Counted from the first letter of the stretch, positions 53,348-62,595 are shown. The stretch is 64,000 nt of DNA from Verrucomicrobiaceae bacterium (GCA_947466075.1 CANIBP010000004.1:124001-188000); one strand, 5' to 3'. The notes: generated from the letters alone by a model not told the origin. Program-made: numbers and translations.

Positions 53348-54781
53348 TCAAGTATTCACCACGATCCGCTCCGCAATCCCCTCAATCAACTGCTCCAAAC
53401 TCCCCGCCGCGACGACGGCGATGCTTTCTTGGTAGATGCCGGTGTCGTAAAGCTCGCGGGGCGGCAGATAGGAGGCACCCCAGTCGGTGGCGATGGTGGC
53501 GATGAGGATGATTTTGTCGGGGAAGCGGCGGCGGAGTTCGGTTTGGAGGAGGCTGTAGCTTTCGCCTTGGACGCCGAGCCAGATGGCATCGCCGAGGTGC
53601 CATAGGACGACTTGGAGTGGGTGGGTATCGCCGGGTGGGAGCTGGCGGAGGCGATGAAGCAGGCGGGTTTTGCGTTCGGCCATGGCGCGGCAATCGGCGG
53701 CGTGGGGTTCATCGCCAGCGGCGCGGGCGTCGGCTTCGTCGGCCTTGAATTGATCGAGCTCGGCCTGGGTTTGCTCGGCGGTGGGTTGACCGGGGCGATA
53801 GCGCAGCGGCTCGTGCCAGCGTTGGAGATTCCAGGTGACTTTTTCGGCAAGGTCGATGCTTTGATGCTTCCACGAGCCGAGCGTGGCACCGGAGACAACG
53901 GGGCCAGCATACACAAAGGTCGTCCCGGCGGCGGGAAGGGCGGTGAGGGCCGACAAAGCGGCGTAGCCGAGTTCGCGGCCGTTTCGATCCGCCACGGCGG
54001 TGTCACCGACGAAGCCTTCGCGCGGGCCGAGCTCGCCACTGGCGCCTTGCAGGAACAAACACGGTGCGCCGCTGTCGCGTTCGACGAGCTCACGCATCGC
54101 GCCGATGTAGTCGGGACTGATGAGAGTGTTTTCCCACGCGAGCGTGGTGGGATGGCAGGCGTAGTTCACGATGCTGGCGAGCATCTTGCCCTCATCATCG
54201 GTCACGCGGGCGACGATGACGGTGTCGTCGGCAGGCACTCCGGGATTGTGACCGCACACGAACTGCTTTCCGTCCCAAAAATCGCGATGCGTGGCCAGCG
54301 AGCACCTGCCACGGCCATAAACGATGCCCGCAGGCTGAAGCGAAGCGATGGCGTCGCGGATCAAAGCGCCCGCTTTCTCGCCGAGTGAGTGCAAATACGG
54401 CGGAATGAGATCGCCACCGGGCAACGAGGCACGATCCAGCCCCATCAAGCCCGCGCCATGCGTGTGCGAGAAGACGACGAGGATCTCCTCCTTCGCCACG
54501 CCACCGATCTCCGCTGCTTGAGCGACGAGCTGCGCATGCTCGGTGGCTCCCATGACGCAATGATCGAGCGCGAGCAGGATCTGCCGCTCGCTGCCTTCCA
54601 TCGGTGCAAAGACGGTCGCGGTGGCCCGCAGCGGACGATGAATGCCCGTAGCCCGCTCATGCTTCGCCGCGCCCCACATGCGGTGGTAGATGTCCGCGGG
54701 CGGTGTGATGTCGCACCACTTCAAAGCAAAACGGCAGCGGCATTGCGGTGTGGGGTCTTCGGTGAGTGATGGTGTTCTCAT
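53348..54781 (-). CDS. Neutral/alkaline non-lysosomal ceramidase-like protein (cytoplasmic, no signal peptide)
   Basis: A 477-residue protein with ceramidase-family zinc-binding motifs: SHTHGAG (His106, His108) and NYACHPTTL (His210). DFxx-GGF-like glycine loops are not preserved, so the active site should be checked. No signal peptide is visible, unlike the second copy at 57391. In this phylum, ceramidase-like proteins are common near sugar and amino-acid catabolism genes and true ceramide hydrolysis is unproven. Its start follows the amidohydrolase stop by 1 base, so it is the last gene of an operon with SDR, DapA-like and amidohydrolase genes. Confidence 0.72.
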   Translation of the reverse strand: MRTPSLTEDPTPQCRCRFALKWCDITPPADIYHRMWGAAKHERATGIHRPLRATATVFAPMEGSERQILLALDHCVMGATEHAQLVAQAAEIGGVAKEEILVVFSHTHGAGLMGLDRASLPGGDLIPPYLHSLGEKAGALIRDAIASLQPAGIVYGRGRCSLATHRDFWDGKQFVCGHNPGVPADDTVIVARVTDDEGKMLASIVNYACHPTTLAWENTLISPDYIGAMRELVERDSGAPCLFLQGASGELGPREGFVGDTAVADRNGRELGYAALSALTALPAAGTTFVYAGPVVSGATLGSWKHQSIDLAEKVTWNLQRWHEPLRYRPGQPTAEQTQAELDQFKADEADARAAGDEPHAADCRAMAERKTRLLHRLRQLPPGDTHPLQVVLWHLGDAIWLGVQGESYSLLQTELRRRFPDKIILIATIATDWGASYLPPRELYDTGIYQESIAVVAAGSLEQLIEGIAERIVVNT

Positions 54782-54782
54782 G

Positions 54783-55631
54783 TCATCTGCGCAACCCGAG
54801 CAGCTTCAAACTATCGCGGTGGATCATCGCTTCGATCTGATTCACATCGAGGCGTGGCAGCTTGGTGCCTTCGAGCATGTCGTTAAGCTTGCGAATACCG
54901 TCGATGCTTGCGTTGACGGTTGTGAAGGGGAAATCCGTGCCGAAGAGCAGCTTGTGCCACACGCCATATTCTTGGGCGAGCATGAGCGAGTTGTAGAGCT
55001 GCCACGGGCGGTAGTGGAGCGCGCTGACATCGGCGAAGACGTTTTCGTGCTTCCGGATCGTCACAAGACACTCTCCCTCATACGGGTGCCCGAGGTGCGC
55101 GAGGATGATTTTCAGGCCCGGATGCTTCAGCGCCACTGGCTCAATCAAACGCGGCAGTGTGAAGGCCAACGGTGCTTGCGCGATGAATGTGGTGCCCATG
55201 TGCAGCAGTGCCGGCAGGCCGTTCTTCTCTGCATACTGCCACAGCGGATCTAGTTTTGGGTCATCGGGACTGAAGCCCGCATACATCGGCAGTAGCTTGA
55301 TGCCGCGCAGGCCGAGTTCCTCGTGACCGGCCCTCATTTCGCGTTCCCAGCCGTCCTGAGTTGGATCCACGGACAAGAAGCCGATCAAACGCGATGGATC
55401 CTTCGACACATAGTCCGCCACCGTCTTGTCATCGATCCACAGGCCACTGAGCCTGGCTTTGCCGCCGAAGACGATCGTGCAGGTGTCCTTGGGAGCCGTA
55501 GCTCGATAAGCTTCATACGTCGCGCTCATGTCCACCGCCACTCCAGGCCGTGCACGACCGGCTTGATGGATGAAATCGTCCGAGAAGTCAGAGGGAAAAT
55601 TCCAAGCGTGAGAATGGACGTCGATGATCAT
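54783..55631 (-). CDS. Metal-dependent amidohydrolase (TIM-barrel, ACMSD/lactonase type)
   Basis: A 282-residue cytoplasmic TIM-barrel hydrolase. It begins with the metal-binding H-x-H motif (DVHSHAWN, His6 and His8) and later has HMGT and ILAHLGHPYEGE, matching further metal ligands, with LLFGTDFPFTTV carrying the conserved catalytic Asp. The family includes decarboxylases and lactonases such as ACMSD and 2-pyrone-4,6-dicarboxylate hydrolase. The operon partners (SDR and DapA-like aldolase) suggest lactone or acid-sugar hydrolysis, but that is inference. It lies 9 bases after the DapA-like gene. Confidence 0.85.
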   Translation of the reverse strand: MIIDVHSHAWNFPSDFSDDFIHQAGRARPGVAVDMSATYEAYRATAPKDTCTIVFGGKARLSGLWIDDKTVADYVSKDPSRLIGFLSVDPTQDGWEREMRAGHEELGLRGIKLLPMYAGFSPDDPKLDPLWQYAEKNGLPALLHMGTTFIAQAPLAFTLPRLIEPVALKHPGLKIILAHLGHPYEGECLVTIRKHENVFADVSALHYRPWQLYNSLMLAQEYGVWHKLLFGTDFPFTTVNASIDGIRKLNDMLEGTKLPRLDVNQIEAMIHRDSLKLLGLRR

Positions 55632-55640
55632 GGCTTCAAA

Positions 55641-56549
55641 TCAATGCGCTGCTGCAATCATGCGATCAAATTGGCGCTCGATTTCGCGAGTCGTTTCCGC
55701 GTCGAGTTTAAAGCCAACGGGGCCACGCACGAGAGTATTTTTGAAAATGCCCTGTCGCACGAGCAGATGCTTTTCGACGGCGAGGAAGCCATCCAGACTT
55801 GTTTGCATCGAGACGAGTGCGGCAAGCGGCCCGTGAATGCGATCCGTCTTTTCGGCGTCGCCTGCTTCCAATGCCTTCCACAGCGGCACCAGCCCGCGAA
55901 TCAGATCTGCGCCGGGCATGGTGCCGACGACACCGCGCTTGAAGGAATCAACGAGCGCGATGCCACCAGTGCCTTCAAAGACGCGAGCGCGACCTTGAGT
56001 GGCATCACGCAGTTCGGAGAGTTTGGGGCCAATTGGGGAGGCCTCGGGCTTATACTGCACACGCTCTGGCCCAAACTCATCGAGAAGCTTCGCCTGCATT
56101 GCGATAGGCATCGGTTTGCCCACATAGCCGCTCGCATCCTGCACGATGACAGGAATTTGGATCGCATGAATGATGCGTGTGTAATACGAGAGCAGTTCAC
56201 CCTCACCAATGCCGATAGAAACGGGCGGAATCGCCATCACGGCATCCGCGCCAATGCTTTCTGCGTGCTTCGCATATCGTTCAGCCACTTTGGAGGACTC
56301 CGCGCCAACGCTGATCACGACCACCCCACGGTCTTTGCCGAATTTGCACGCGGCAGTGGCGAGTTGCTCACGCTCCTCGCTGTCGAGTCGCAACGTTTCG
56401 GAAACCATCGCCATCACGATGCCGTGAGCGCCGCATTCGTAGAGCCAGGCGATCTCGCGTTCGAGGGTGTCGAGGTCGAGGGTTTCATCATCGTGCCAGG
56501 GAGTTTGAAAAACGGGCAATACGCCAGCGAGTTGGTGTTGAGTAGTCAT
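55641..56549 (-). CDS. Dihydrodipicolinate synthase (DapA)-family protein, probable keto-acid aldolase
   Basis: A 302-residue class I aldolase-like TIM barrel. The N-terminal LAGVLPVFQTPWHDDETLD matches the family start. The expected Schiff-base Lys is in RVQYKPEASP, and the conserved Tyr is in IVQDASGYVG. True DapA has GTTGES and IKEAT motifs; here the corresponding loop is VMAMVSET, so it is more likely a catabolic keto-acid aldolase such as 2-keto-3-deoxy-gluconate or 2-keto-3-deoxy-galactonate aldolase. I choose ATG 56549; the frame is open to 56564. It starts 8 bases after the SDR stop, within the operon. Confidence 0.8.
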   Translation of the reverse strand: MTTQHQLAGVLPVFQTPWHDDETLDLDTLEREIAWLYECGAHGIVMAMVSETLRLDSEEREQLATAACKFGKDRGVVVISVGAESSKVAERYAKHAESIGADAVMAIPPVSIGIGEGELLSYYTRIIHAIQIPVIVQDASGYVGKPMPIAMQAKLLDEFGPERVQYKPEASPIGPKLSELRDATQGRARVFEGTGGIALVDSFKRGVVGTMPGADLIRGLVPLWKALEAGDAEKTDRIHGPLAALVSMQTSLDGFLAVEKHLLVRQGIFKNTLVRGPVGFKLDAETTREIERQFDRMIAAAH

Positions 56550-56557
56550 GTTGAAGT

Positions 56558-57337
56558 TCACCAAAGAAGTTTGCCGCCATCAATCACCAACACACTTCCC
56601 GTCATGTAGCTGCTCGCATCGCTGGCGAGGTAGAGCGCGAGCGGGCCGATCTCCTCAGGACTGCCCCAGCGGCCCATGGGGATGCTGTCGGCGACTTCGC
56701 CTTCAAACTCGGGCTTCTCGCCGATCCAGCGTTTGTTCGCGTCGGTCAAAAACGGCCCTGGGGCGATGGCGTTCACGGTGATGCCATGCACGGCCCAATC
56801 GGCGGCCACAGCCTTGGTGAACATGGTCAGCGCCCCTTTCGAGGTTTCGTAGCTGCGGCCACGCATCGCTTTGCCTGGCCAGAGGGCGTTGATGGAGGAG
56901 ATGTTGATGATGCGGCCCCACTTTCGCGGAATCATCGCGCCGCCGATGCGTTTCGTGAGGATGAAGGCCTGCGTGAGATTCAGATCGAGAATGCGCTGCC
57001 AGTCTTCGAGTGCGAGATCCTCCGTGGGCGTGTTGATGCGGCGGCCGCCGACGTTGTTGATGAGGATGTCGATGGGAGAGTGGTAACGCAGCACGATGTC
57101 GCACAAGCGCTCAGCTTCTTCGGGCTTCGAGAGATCGGCTTGAATCGAGGTGACGTGCATATCCTCGCTGCAGAGGTCTTCGCAGGCTTTGTGAAGATGC
57201 TCGGCGTTCGAACCGGCAATAACGACTTCAGCACCGGCTTCACCCAGTGCTCTGGCCATTTCCAAACCGAGTCCGCGCGAACCGCCCGTGATTAAAGCAC
57301 GGCGTCCGGTGAGGTTGAAGCGGTCGAGAATAGGCAT
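56558..57337 (-). CDS. Short-chain dehydrogenase/reductase (classical SDR)
   Basis: A 259-residue classical SDR. The cofactor motif T17-G-G-S-R-G-L-G24 is intact, NNVG follows near 91, and the catalytic set is Ser (ISSINALWPG) and YETSK near 154-158. The pattern (NLTGRRALITGGSRGLG, IVSVNLTQ-like, MGRWGSPEEIGPLALYLASDASSYMTG) resembles gluconate 5-dehydrogenase and other polyol/acid-sugar dehydrogenases. It is the first gene of the minus-strand operon and probably oxidises or reduces the sugar acid that the downstream aldolase and hydrolase process. The 53-base gap to the divergent ceramidase-like gene is the promoter region. Confidence 0.85.
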   Translation of the reverse strand: MPILDRFNLTGRRALITGGSRGLGLEMARALGEAGAEVVIAGSNAEHLHKACEDLCSEDMHVTSIQADLSKPEEAERLCDIVLRYHSPIDILINNVGGRRINTPTEDLALEDWQRILDLNLTQAFILTKRIGGAMIPRKWGRIINISSINALWPGKAMRGRSYETSKGALTMFTKAVAADWAVHGITVNAIAPGPFLTDANKRWIGEKPEFEGEVADSIPMGRWGSPEEIGPLALYLASDASSYMTGSVLVIDGGKLLW

Positions 57338-57390
57338 GAAAACAGATCGGCGCGATGAAGGGAGTCTTTCAAGCGCGGCGTATCCGTTTC

Positions 57391-58755
57391 ATGTTCACAC
57401 GCCTGTTTTTTTGCCTGCTCTTTCTTTCGATTCATGCTCACGCCAGTGACTTCCGCGTTGGAGCAGCGAAGGTGGATATCACGCCGAAGGATGGGACGCC
57501 GCTTGGTGGCTTCTATCGCTTCCGTGGCTCTGCGGGTGTGCTTGATCCTCTTTATGCAAAGACCATCGTCGTCGAAAAAGACGGCGTGCATGCGGTGATG
57601 GTGGTGCTGGATCTCTCCGGAACGGTGCGGCCGGTGGTGGCGGCGGCGCGGAAGGCCATTCAGGAACAATGCGGCATTGAGGGTGATCACGTCATGATCT
57701 CCGGCACGCACACGCACTCCGGCCCGCAGCAGCCTCGCGGATCGCTCATGGATGACATCACGAAGGTGAATTCACCTCCTGGCTTGGCCTACATCAACGC
57801 CTTGCCCGCTCTCATCGCGCAATCGGTCAAAGAGGCGAAGGCGAAGCTCGTACCCGTCACGGCATCCGCAGCGGTTGGAAAAGCGGAAGGCATCAGCTTC
57901 AACCGCCGCATCCTTCGTGAGGGTCAGCAGCAGGCGATTTGGCAGCCGCAGAAGCTCACGCCGAAGGATCGGCCTGCTGGCCCAGTCGATCCCGAGGTCG
58001 GTGTGCTTTTGTTTGAAGCCGCAGGCAAGCCGGTCGCTAGTTTCCTCAACTTCGCCATGCATCCGACCTCTGTCGGTGGTGGCGTGAAAATTTCGGCCGA
58101 TTATCCCGGCGTCTTCACCAAGCTCGTGAGCGAGCGCCACAACGCCGACATGATCTCCGTCTTCGCCAGCGGCTGCTGCGGCAATATCAATCATGGTGAC
58201 TACATCACCGGTAAACGCCGTACGACGCTGGAACTCGGCACTGCGCTCGCGGATGCCACGGATGCCGCATGGCCAACTTTGCAGCAGCTCAAGACCTTCC
58301 AGCCCCGCATCCGCTCCCAGCAGGTCACGCTGAAGAGACGCACTTATACCGAAGAACAAATCGCGAAGGCCAAAGACATGGCGGCCAACATGTTCACGAA
58401 GGAATTTGGCACCGTACCGATGGCGGAGACGGTTTGTATTCTAGAAACCATCGCAAAGCAAAACGAGCCACTCCTCGCCGAAGTGCAAGTCATCGCCTTC
58501 AGCCATGAACTCGCCATCGTGTCGCTACCCGGCGAGATCTTCGTCGAACTCGGCCTCGCGCTCAAAAAAGCCTCACCCTTCAAGCGCACGCTCATCGCTG
58601 AGCTGGCGAATGGCAGCATCGGCTACGTGCCAAATCGAGAAGCCTACCCGCTGGGCAACTACGAGATCGTCAGCGCACGTGGTGAAGCAGGCAGCGGCGA
58701 GAAGCTAGTCGAAGTCGCTTTGAAACTGCTTGGCGAGATCAAAGCGGGGCAGTAA
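57391..58755 (+). CDS. Secreted neutral/alkaline ceramidase-like protein
   Basis: A 454-residue exported protein with signal peptide 1-18 (LFFCLLFLSIHAHA). It shows the same zinc-binding arrangement as the protein at 53348: GTHTHSGPQQ (His107, His109) and NFAMHPTSVGG (about His224). FRVGAAKVDITP at 21-32 and GGFYRFRG are the usual starts of the family (neutral_ceramidase N-terminal domain). I prefer ATG 57391 for the signal peptide; the frame opens at 57355. It is divergent from the SDR operon, which ends with its cytoplasmic paralogue. Substrate unknown; lipid or amide hydrolysis is possible. Confidence 0.78.
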   Translation: MFTRLFFCLLFLSIHAHASDFRVGAAKVDITPKDGTPLGGFYRFRGSAGVLDPLYAKTIVVEKDGVHAVMVVLDLSGTVRPVVAAARKAIQEQCGIEGDHVMISGTHTHSGPQQPRGSLMDDITKVNSPPGLAYINALPALIAQSVKEAKAKLVPVTASAAVGKAEGISFNRRILREGQQQAIWQPQKLTPKDRPAGPVDPEVGVLLFEAAGKPVASFLNFAMHPTSVGGGVKISADYPGVFTKLVSERHNADMISVFASGCCGNINHGDYITGKRRTTLELGTALADATDAAWPTLQQLKTFQPRIRSQQVTLKRRTYTEEQIAKAKDMAANMFTKEFGTVPMAETVCILETIAKQNEPLLAEVQVIAFSHELAIVSLPGEIFVELGLALKKASPFKRTLIAELANGSIGYVPNREAYPLGNYEIVSARGEAGSGEKLVEVALKLLGEIKAGQ

Positions 58756-58826
58756 TCGCGAGCCGGCATCAAAGCCATGCTGAAACGGTATTTGGGTTAT
58801 GGGTGGCCGTGGTAACTTGATTTATA

Positions 58827-60083
58827 ATGAATAGTTCTCACGACGTCCTCATCATCGGTGGCGGTCCATCCGGCACTGGCACGGCTGCCATCCTCGCGGA
58901 ATACGGGCATAAGGTGCTGGTTTTGGAGCGTGAGAAGTTTCCGCGCTATCACATCGGCGAGTCGTTGATTCCATTCACGTTTGGGCCGCTGGAGAGGCTG
59001 GGGCTGATCCCAAAGATGCGGAAGTCGCACTTCGTCAAAAAGTACAGCGTCTGCTTTGTGCAGCCGGATGGGAAGCGCTCGCAGCCGTTCTATTTCTTCA
59101 ATCGCTATGATCGTGAAACCATCGCGCAGAGCTGGCAGGTGCTACGCTCGGAGTTTGATCAGATGCTGGCGGAGCATGCGCGTGAGCGTGGTGCGGAGGT
59201 GCGTGAGGAAACGACGGTGACGCAATTGCTCAAGAACGACAGCGGACGTGTTATTGGTGTCGAGGTGAAGAATAAAGATGGCAGCATGGAGCATCTCTTT
59301 GCGAAGCTCGTCATCGACGCCTCGGGCAAAGAGGCTTTTGCTTCCAATCGACTCGGCTGGCGCATTGGCGACCCGTATCTCAACAAGGTGGCGGTGTGGA
59401 CGTATTACAAAGGATCGAAGCGCGGAGAAGGCATCGACGAAGGCGCGACGACGGTGGCCTTTGTGCCGCAGAAGGGCTGGTTCTGGCACATCCCGCAGCA
59501 CGATGACATGGTCAGCGTCGGAGTGGTGGCTGAAGGCAAATACCTGAGCCGCGACGGCGTCAAAGATCCTGAAACGATGTTTCAGCGTGAGATCGGGGAG
59601 AACAAGTGGATCGAAGAACGACTCTCCACTGGCACCTGCACGGGCGAATACTGGATCACCAGCGAGTACTCGCGGCATTCGAAGTATGGCGCTTCACCGG
59701 GCTTGTTGCTGGTGGGAGACGCGTTTGCCTTCCTCGACCCCGTTTTCAGCAGTGGCGTGATGCTGGCACTGAAAAGCGCCGTGCTGGCCGGTGAAGCGGT
59801 GCATCAGGCTCTTGTCGATGATGACGTGTCACCGCAGCGCTTCACGGAATACGCCGCGCTGGTCCGCGAAGGCATCGAGAACATGCGCAAGCTCGTCTAT
59901 GCCTTCTACGAGCCGAATTTTTCCTTCAAAGACGTCATCATGAAGTACCCCAAAGCCGGCGACGCCATCACCGACTGCCTCTCCGGCGATCTGAACAAAG
60001 ACTACACGCAACTCTGGGACCGCATCCGCGAGTTTGTCCCGCTGCCAGATGATCTGCCTTACGGCGTGCCTTTGGCGGCGTGA
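58827..60083 (+). CDS. Flavin-dependent halogenase-like FAD monooxygenase
   Basis: A 418-residue cytoplasmic FAD-binding protein. GGGPSG (11-16) starts the Rossmann motif. The sequence W218-F-W220-H-I-P223 fits the WxWxIP signature used to recognise flavin-dependent halogenases, and Lys71/Lys72 in SHFVKKYS is in the place of their active-site lysine. GDAFAFLDPVFSSGVMLA gives the second FAD motif. The C-terminal part is shorter than in tryptophan halogenases and resembles geranylgeranyl-reductase-like proteins. Substrate and even halogenation are unproven. The gene is isolated between the ceramidase-like gene and a convergent DUF1501 gene, so no pathway is suggested. Confidence 0.78.
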   Translation: MNSSHDVLIIGGGPSGTGTAAILAEYGHKVLVLEREKFPRYHIGESLIPFTFGPLERLGLIPKMRKSHFVKKYSVCFVQPDGKRSQPFYFFNRYDRETIAQSWQVLRSEFDQMLAEHARERGAEVREETTVTQLLKNDSGRVIGVEVKNKDGSMEHLFAKLVIDASGKEAFASNRLGWRIGDPYLNKVAVWTYYKGSKRGEGIDEGATTVAFVPQKGWFWHIPQHDDMVSVGVVAEGKYLSRDGVKDPETMFQREIGENKWIEERLSTGTCTGEYWITSEYSRHSKYGASPGLLLVGDAFAFLDPVFSSGVMLALKSAVLAGEAVHQALVDDDVSPQRFTEYAALVREGIENMRKLVYAFYEPNFSFKDVIMKYPKAGDAITDCLSGDLNKDYTQLWDRIREFVPLPDDLPYGVPLAA

Positions 60084-60158
60084 GACGGCGAAGGCCAGTT
60101 CCTGATGTTATTGGAGAAGAAACAGTGGGTAATATGAACGGCATGTCGCAGCGCAGGG

Positions 60159-60188
60159 TGAACCTGAATAATTTATCTTCTAGGTTCA
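60159..60188. terminator. Hairpin between convergent genes, possible terminator
   Basis: TGAACCT (60159-60165) pairs with AGGTTCA (60182-60188), and three further inner bases (GAA with TTC) can pair past a one-base bulge, leaving a loop rich in A and T. The site lies in the 126-base convergent gap between the halogenase-like gene and the DUF1501 gene. No strong T-run flanks it, so it may be a weak bidirectional terminator. Confidence 0.35.
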
Positions 60189-60209
60189 TTAAAATGTACC
60201 ATTAAAGCA

Positions 60210-61652
60210 TCAAGCGAGAACGTCCTTCACCACCTTTGCGGGCTCCACGCCGGTTAGTTTGAAGTCGAGGCCCTGAGATCGGAAGGTGAAGCGTTCGTGG
60301 TCGATGCCGAGTTGGTGCATGACCGTGGCGTGTAGATCGCGGACGTGGACGGGCTTTTCGGCGACGTTGTAGCTGAAGTCGTCCGTCGCTCCATATGTCG
60401 TGCCGTGTTTCACACCGCCACCGGCCATCCACATCGTGAAGCAGCGAGGGTGATGATCACGTCCAGCTTCGGGGCTGTCCCATTTGCCTTGGCCGGCGAC
60501 ACCGCGGCCGAATTCGCCGCCCCAAATCACGAGCGTTTCATCCAACATGCCGCGTTGTTTAAAATCTTTGATCAATGCGGCGCTCGGTTGATCGGTATCG
60601 CGACAACGAGCACTGCACCAGCTCGGCAAACGGCTGTGATGATCCCAATCGGGATGGAAGAGCTGAATGAAGCGCACGCCGCGCTCAGCTAGCCGTCGTG
60701 CGAGGATGCAGTTCGCCGCGTAGCTGCCAGCGCGTCGCGAATCCGGGCCATACATGTTGAAAACATGATCCGGCTCATCACTGAGATCAGTCAGCTCCGG
60801 CACACTGGCCTGCATGCGATAGGCCATCTCGTATTGGCTGATGCGTGTGGTGATTTCGGGATCGTGTGTTTGCTCGAAGCGCATTTGATTCAGCTCCGCC
60901 AGTCCATCAAGCATGCCGCGGCGCAGATGACGCGGTAGCCCCTCGGGATCGCTCAGATACAAAACGGGGTCCTTCGAGTTGCGCAGCTTCACTCCTTGAT
61001 AACGCGAAGGTAAAAAGCCGCTGCCCCAGTAGTGATCGTAGAGTGGCTGATCACTCGGGCGCTGCATCTTTGAGATGAGCACGAGGTAGTCCGGCAGGTT
61101 GCGGTTCATGCTACCGAGGCCGTAGCTGATCCACGCACCCATGCTCGGACGACCGGGAAGCTGGTGACCGGTCAAAAACTGCGTCATCGCTGGTGCGTGG
61201 TTAATTTGATCCGTCGTCATCGACTTGATGAAGCACAAATCATCCGCCACCTCGCCGAGATGCGGCAACCACTCGCCAATGGTCGCGCCGCTTTGTCCAT
61301 GGCGTGAAAATTTCGTGATGCCTGGCAGGATGAGCTGCTTTTGGCCGGAGGTCATCGTCGTGAGCCGTTGACCATTGCGCACCGACTCAGGCAACTCTTT
61401 GCCCGCCCATTGCATGAGCCCCGGTTTGTGATCAAACAACTCCAACTGCGACGGCCCACCGGATTGCGTGAGGAAGATCACACGCTTCGCTTTCGCGGCA
61501 AAATGCGGCAACTGAGGCAGCCCAACGGATTCCTGCTGGCCCATCGCATGCAGCGCCATCGCGCCGACGGAGACGCCGGTGCATTGGCCGAGGAAGTAGC
61601 GGCGGGTGGTCTGCAGGGATGGGTGATTCATGGAGTCTAATGGATGTTTCAT
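60210..61652 (-). CDS. DUF1501 family protein (Tat-exported)
   Basis: A 480-residue protein with a twin-arginine leader (TTRRYFLGQCTGVSVGAMALHAMG). DUF1501 segments are RVIFLTQSGGPSQLELFDHKP near 55-75, GVRFIQLFHPDWDHHSRLPSW near 327, IWGGEFGRGVAGQ near 380 and AGRDHHPRCFTMWMAGGGVKHGTTYG near 397-422. It is about 60 residues longer than the copy at 19503. It is the last gene of the cluster starting with a DUF1553 cytochrome at the window end, from which it is separated by two SMP-30 genes. Activity unknown. ATG 61652 is used; ATG 61631 would also keep the Tat motif. Confidence 0.85.
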   Translation of the reverse strand: MKHPLDSMNHPSLQTTRRYFLGQCTGVSVGAMALHAMGQQESVGLPQLPHFAAKAKRVIFLTQSGGPSQLELFDHKPGLMQWAGKELPESVRNGQRLTTMTSGQKQLILPGITKFSRHGQSGATIGEWLPHLGEVADDLCFIKSMTTDQINHAPAMTQFLTGHQLPGRPSMGAWISYGLGSMNRNLPDYLVLISKMQRPSDQPLYDHYWGSGFLPSRYQGVKLRNSKDPVLYLSDPEGLPRHLRRGMLDGLAELNQMRFEQTHDPEITTRISQYEMAYRMQASVPELTDLSDEPDHVFNMYGPDSRRAGSYAANCILARRLAERGVRFIQLFHPDWDHHSRLPSWCSARCRDTDQPSAALIKDFKQRGMLDETLVIWGGEFGRGVAGQGKWDSPEAGRDHHPRCFTMWMAGGGVKHGTTYGATDDFSYNVAEKPVHVRDLHATVMHQLGIDHERFTFRSQGLDFKLTGVEPAKVVKDVLA

Positions 61653-61665
61653 TCAAACCATCCGC

Positions 61666-62586
61666 TCAGCGGAGAGGCACGCTCCACAGATGATTGCCGG
61701 AGGTGATGAAGAGAGTTTTGCCATCCTTGCCGCCGAAAGCGCAGTTGCGGGCTTCGTCGGGGGCGGTGGGGATGAAGTCGATGAGATGTCCGCTGGGCGA
61801 AAGGATGTAGCAGCCGGCTTTGAAGCGGTTGGTTTCCCATTCGGTCACTTTGTTCGTGCCTGCGGCGACGTAGATGCGGCCTGCGGCATCCATTTTCATG
61901 CCATCGGGACCACGCCCGTCTTTCCTATCGAAGATGACCTTCCGGCTGCCTGACTTCACATCGCCGTTCTTGTCGAGCTCGTAGCGCAGCAGCTTCCGCG
62001 AGCCGCCGTGGTTGTTGTTATTGTTGTCGGCGATGAAGAGATACTTGTCGTCGGGTGTGATCAGAATGCCGTTGGGACGCTCCGCGCCATCGCAACGGAT
62101 TCGGGTGACTTTCCCAACGGCGTCGATGCGATAAACGCCTTCATAGCCAAGCTCCATGCTTTCACGAGGGCCATAACGCGGATCGGTGAAGTAAATCCGC
62201 CCTTTCGAGTCCATGCAGAGGTCATTCGGCGTGTTGAAGCGCTTCCCTTCGAAGCGATCGGCGAGCACGGTGATGCGGCGGTCTTTCTCCGTGCGCGTGA
62301 CACGCCGCAGACCCGACTCACAAGCAACGAGGCGGCCTTCGCGATTAAAGAGCAGTCCATTCGAGGCATTGTGACGAAACACCGTCGTGTGGCCTTTCGG
62401 GTCCATGCGGTTGATGTGCTTGCCGTCTGTGAAGTAGAGTGAGCCGTCCTTCCACGCGGGGCCTTCGCCGGCACCGATGAGGCCGTGATCTTTGGGCACG
62501 GCACCAGGCACGATGGGCGACCGCATGGTGGAACAGGAGGCCAGAGTGAGGCCGAGCAGGAGACTGGAGAATAGCTTCATGGTCAT
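61666..62586 (-). CDS. SMP-30/gluconolactonase-family lipoprotein
   Basis: A 306-residue exported protein with a lipobox-like signal (LLLGLTLASC, Cys about 18). It is a six-bladed SMP-30/gluconolactonase/LRE propeller: GEGPAWKDGSLYFTD, NTPNDLCMDSKGRIYFTDPRYG, RPNGILITPDDKYLFIAD and GPDGMKMDAAGRIYVAA match the repeat pattern with metal-binding Glu/Asn/Asp positions. Such proteins are lactonases or calcium-binding propellers. It starts 9 bases after the next SMP-30 gene's stop, which suggests duplication and co-transcription. The lactone substrate is not known. Confidence 0.82.
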   Translation of the reverse strand: MTMKLFSSLLLGLTLASCSTMRSPIVPGAVPKDHGLIGAGEGPAWKDGSLYFTDGKHINRMDPKGHTTVFRHNASNGLLFNREGRLVACESGLRRVTRTEKDRRITVLADRFEGKRFNTPNDLCMDSKGRIYFTDPRYGPRESMELGYEGVYRIDAVGKVTRIRCDGAERPNGILITPDDKYLFIADNNNNNHGGSRKLLRYELDKNGDVKSGSRKVIFDRKDGRGPDGMKMDAAGRIYVAAGTNKVTEWETNRFKAGCYILSPSGHLIDFIPTAPDEARNCAFGGKDGKTLFITSGNHLWSVPLR

Positions 62587-62595
62587 GATTTCAAT

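Noticed and set aside
58792..58828. TATAAT at 58823-58828 as a -10 box for the halogenase-like gene
   Set aside because: It overlaps the ATG and no -35 is at a suitable distance (TTGGGT lies 25 bases upstream).
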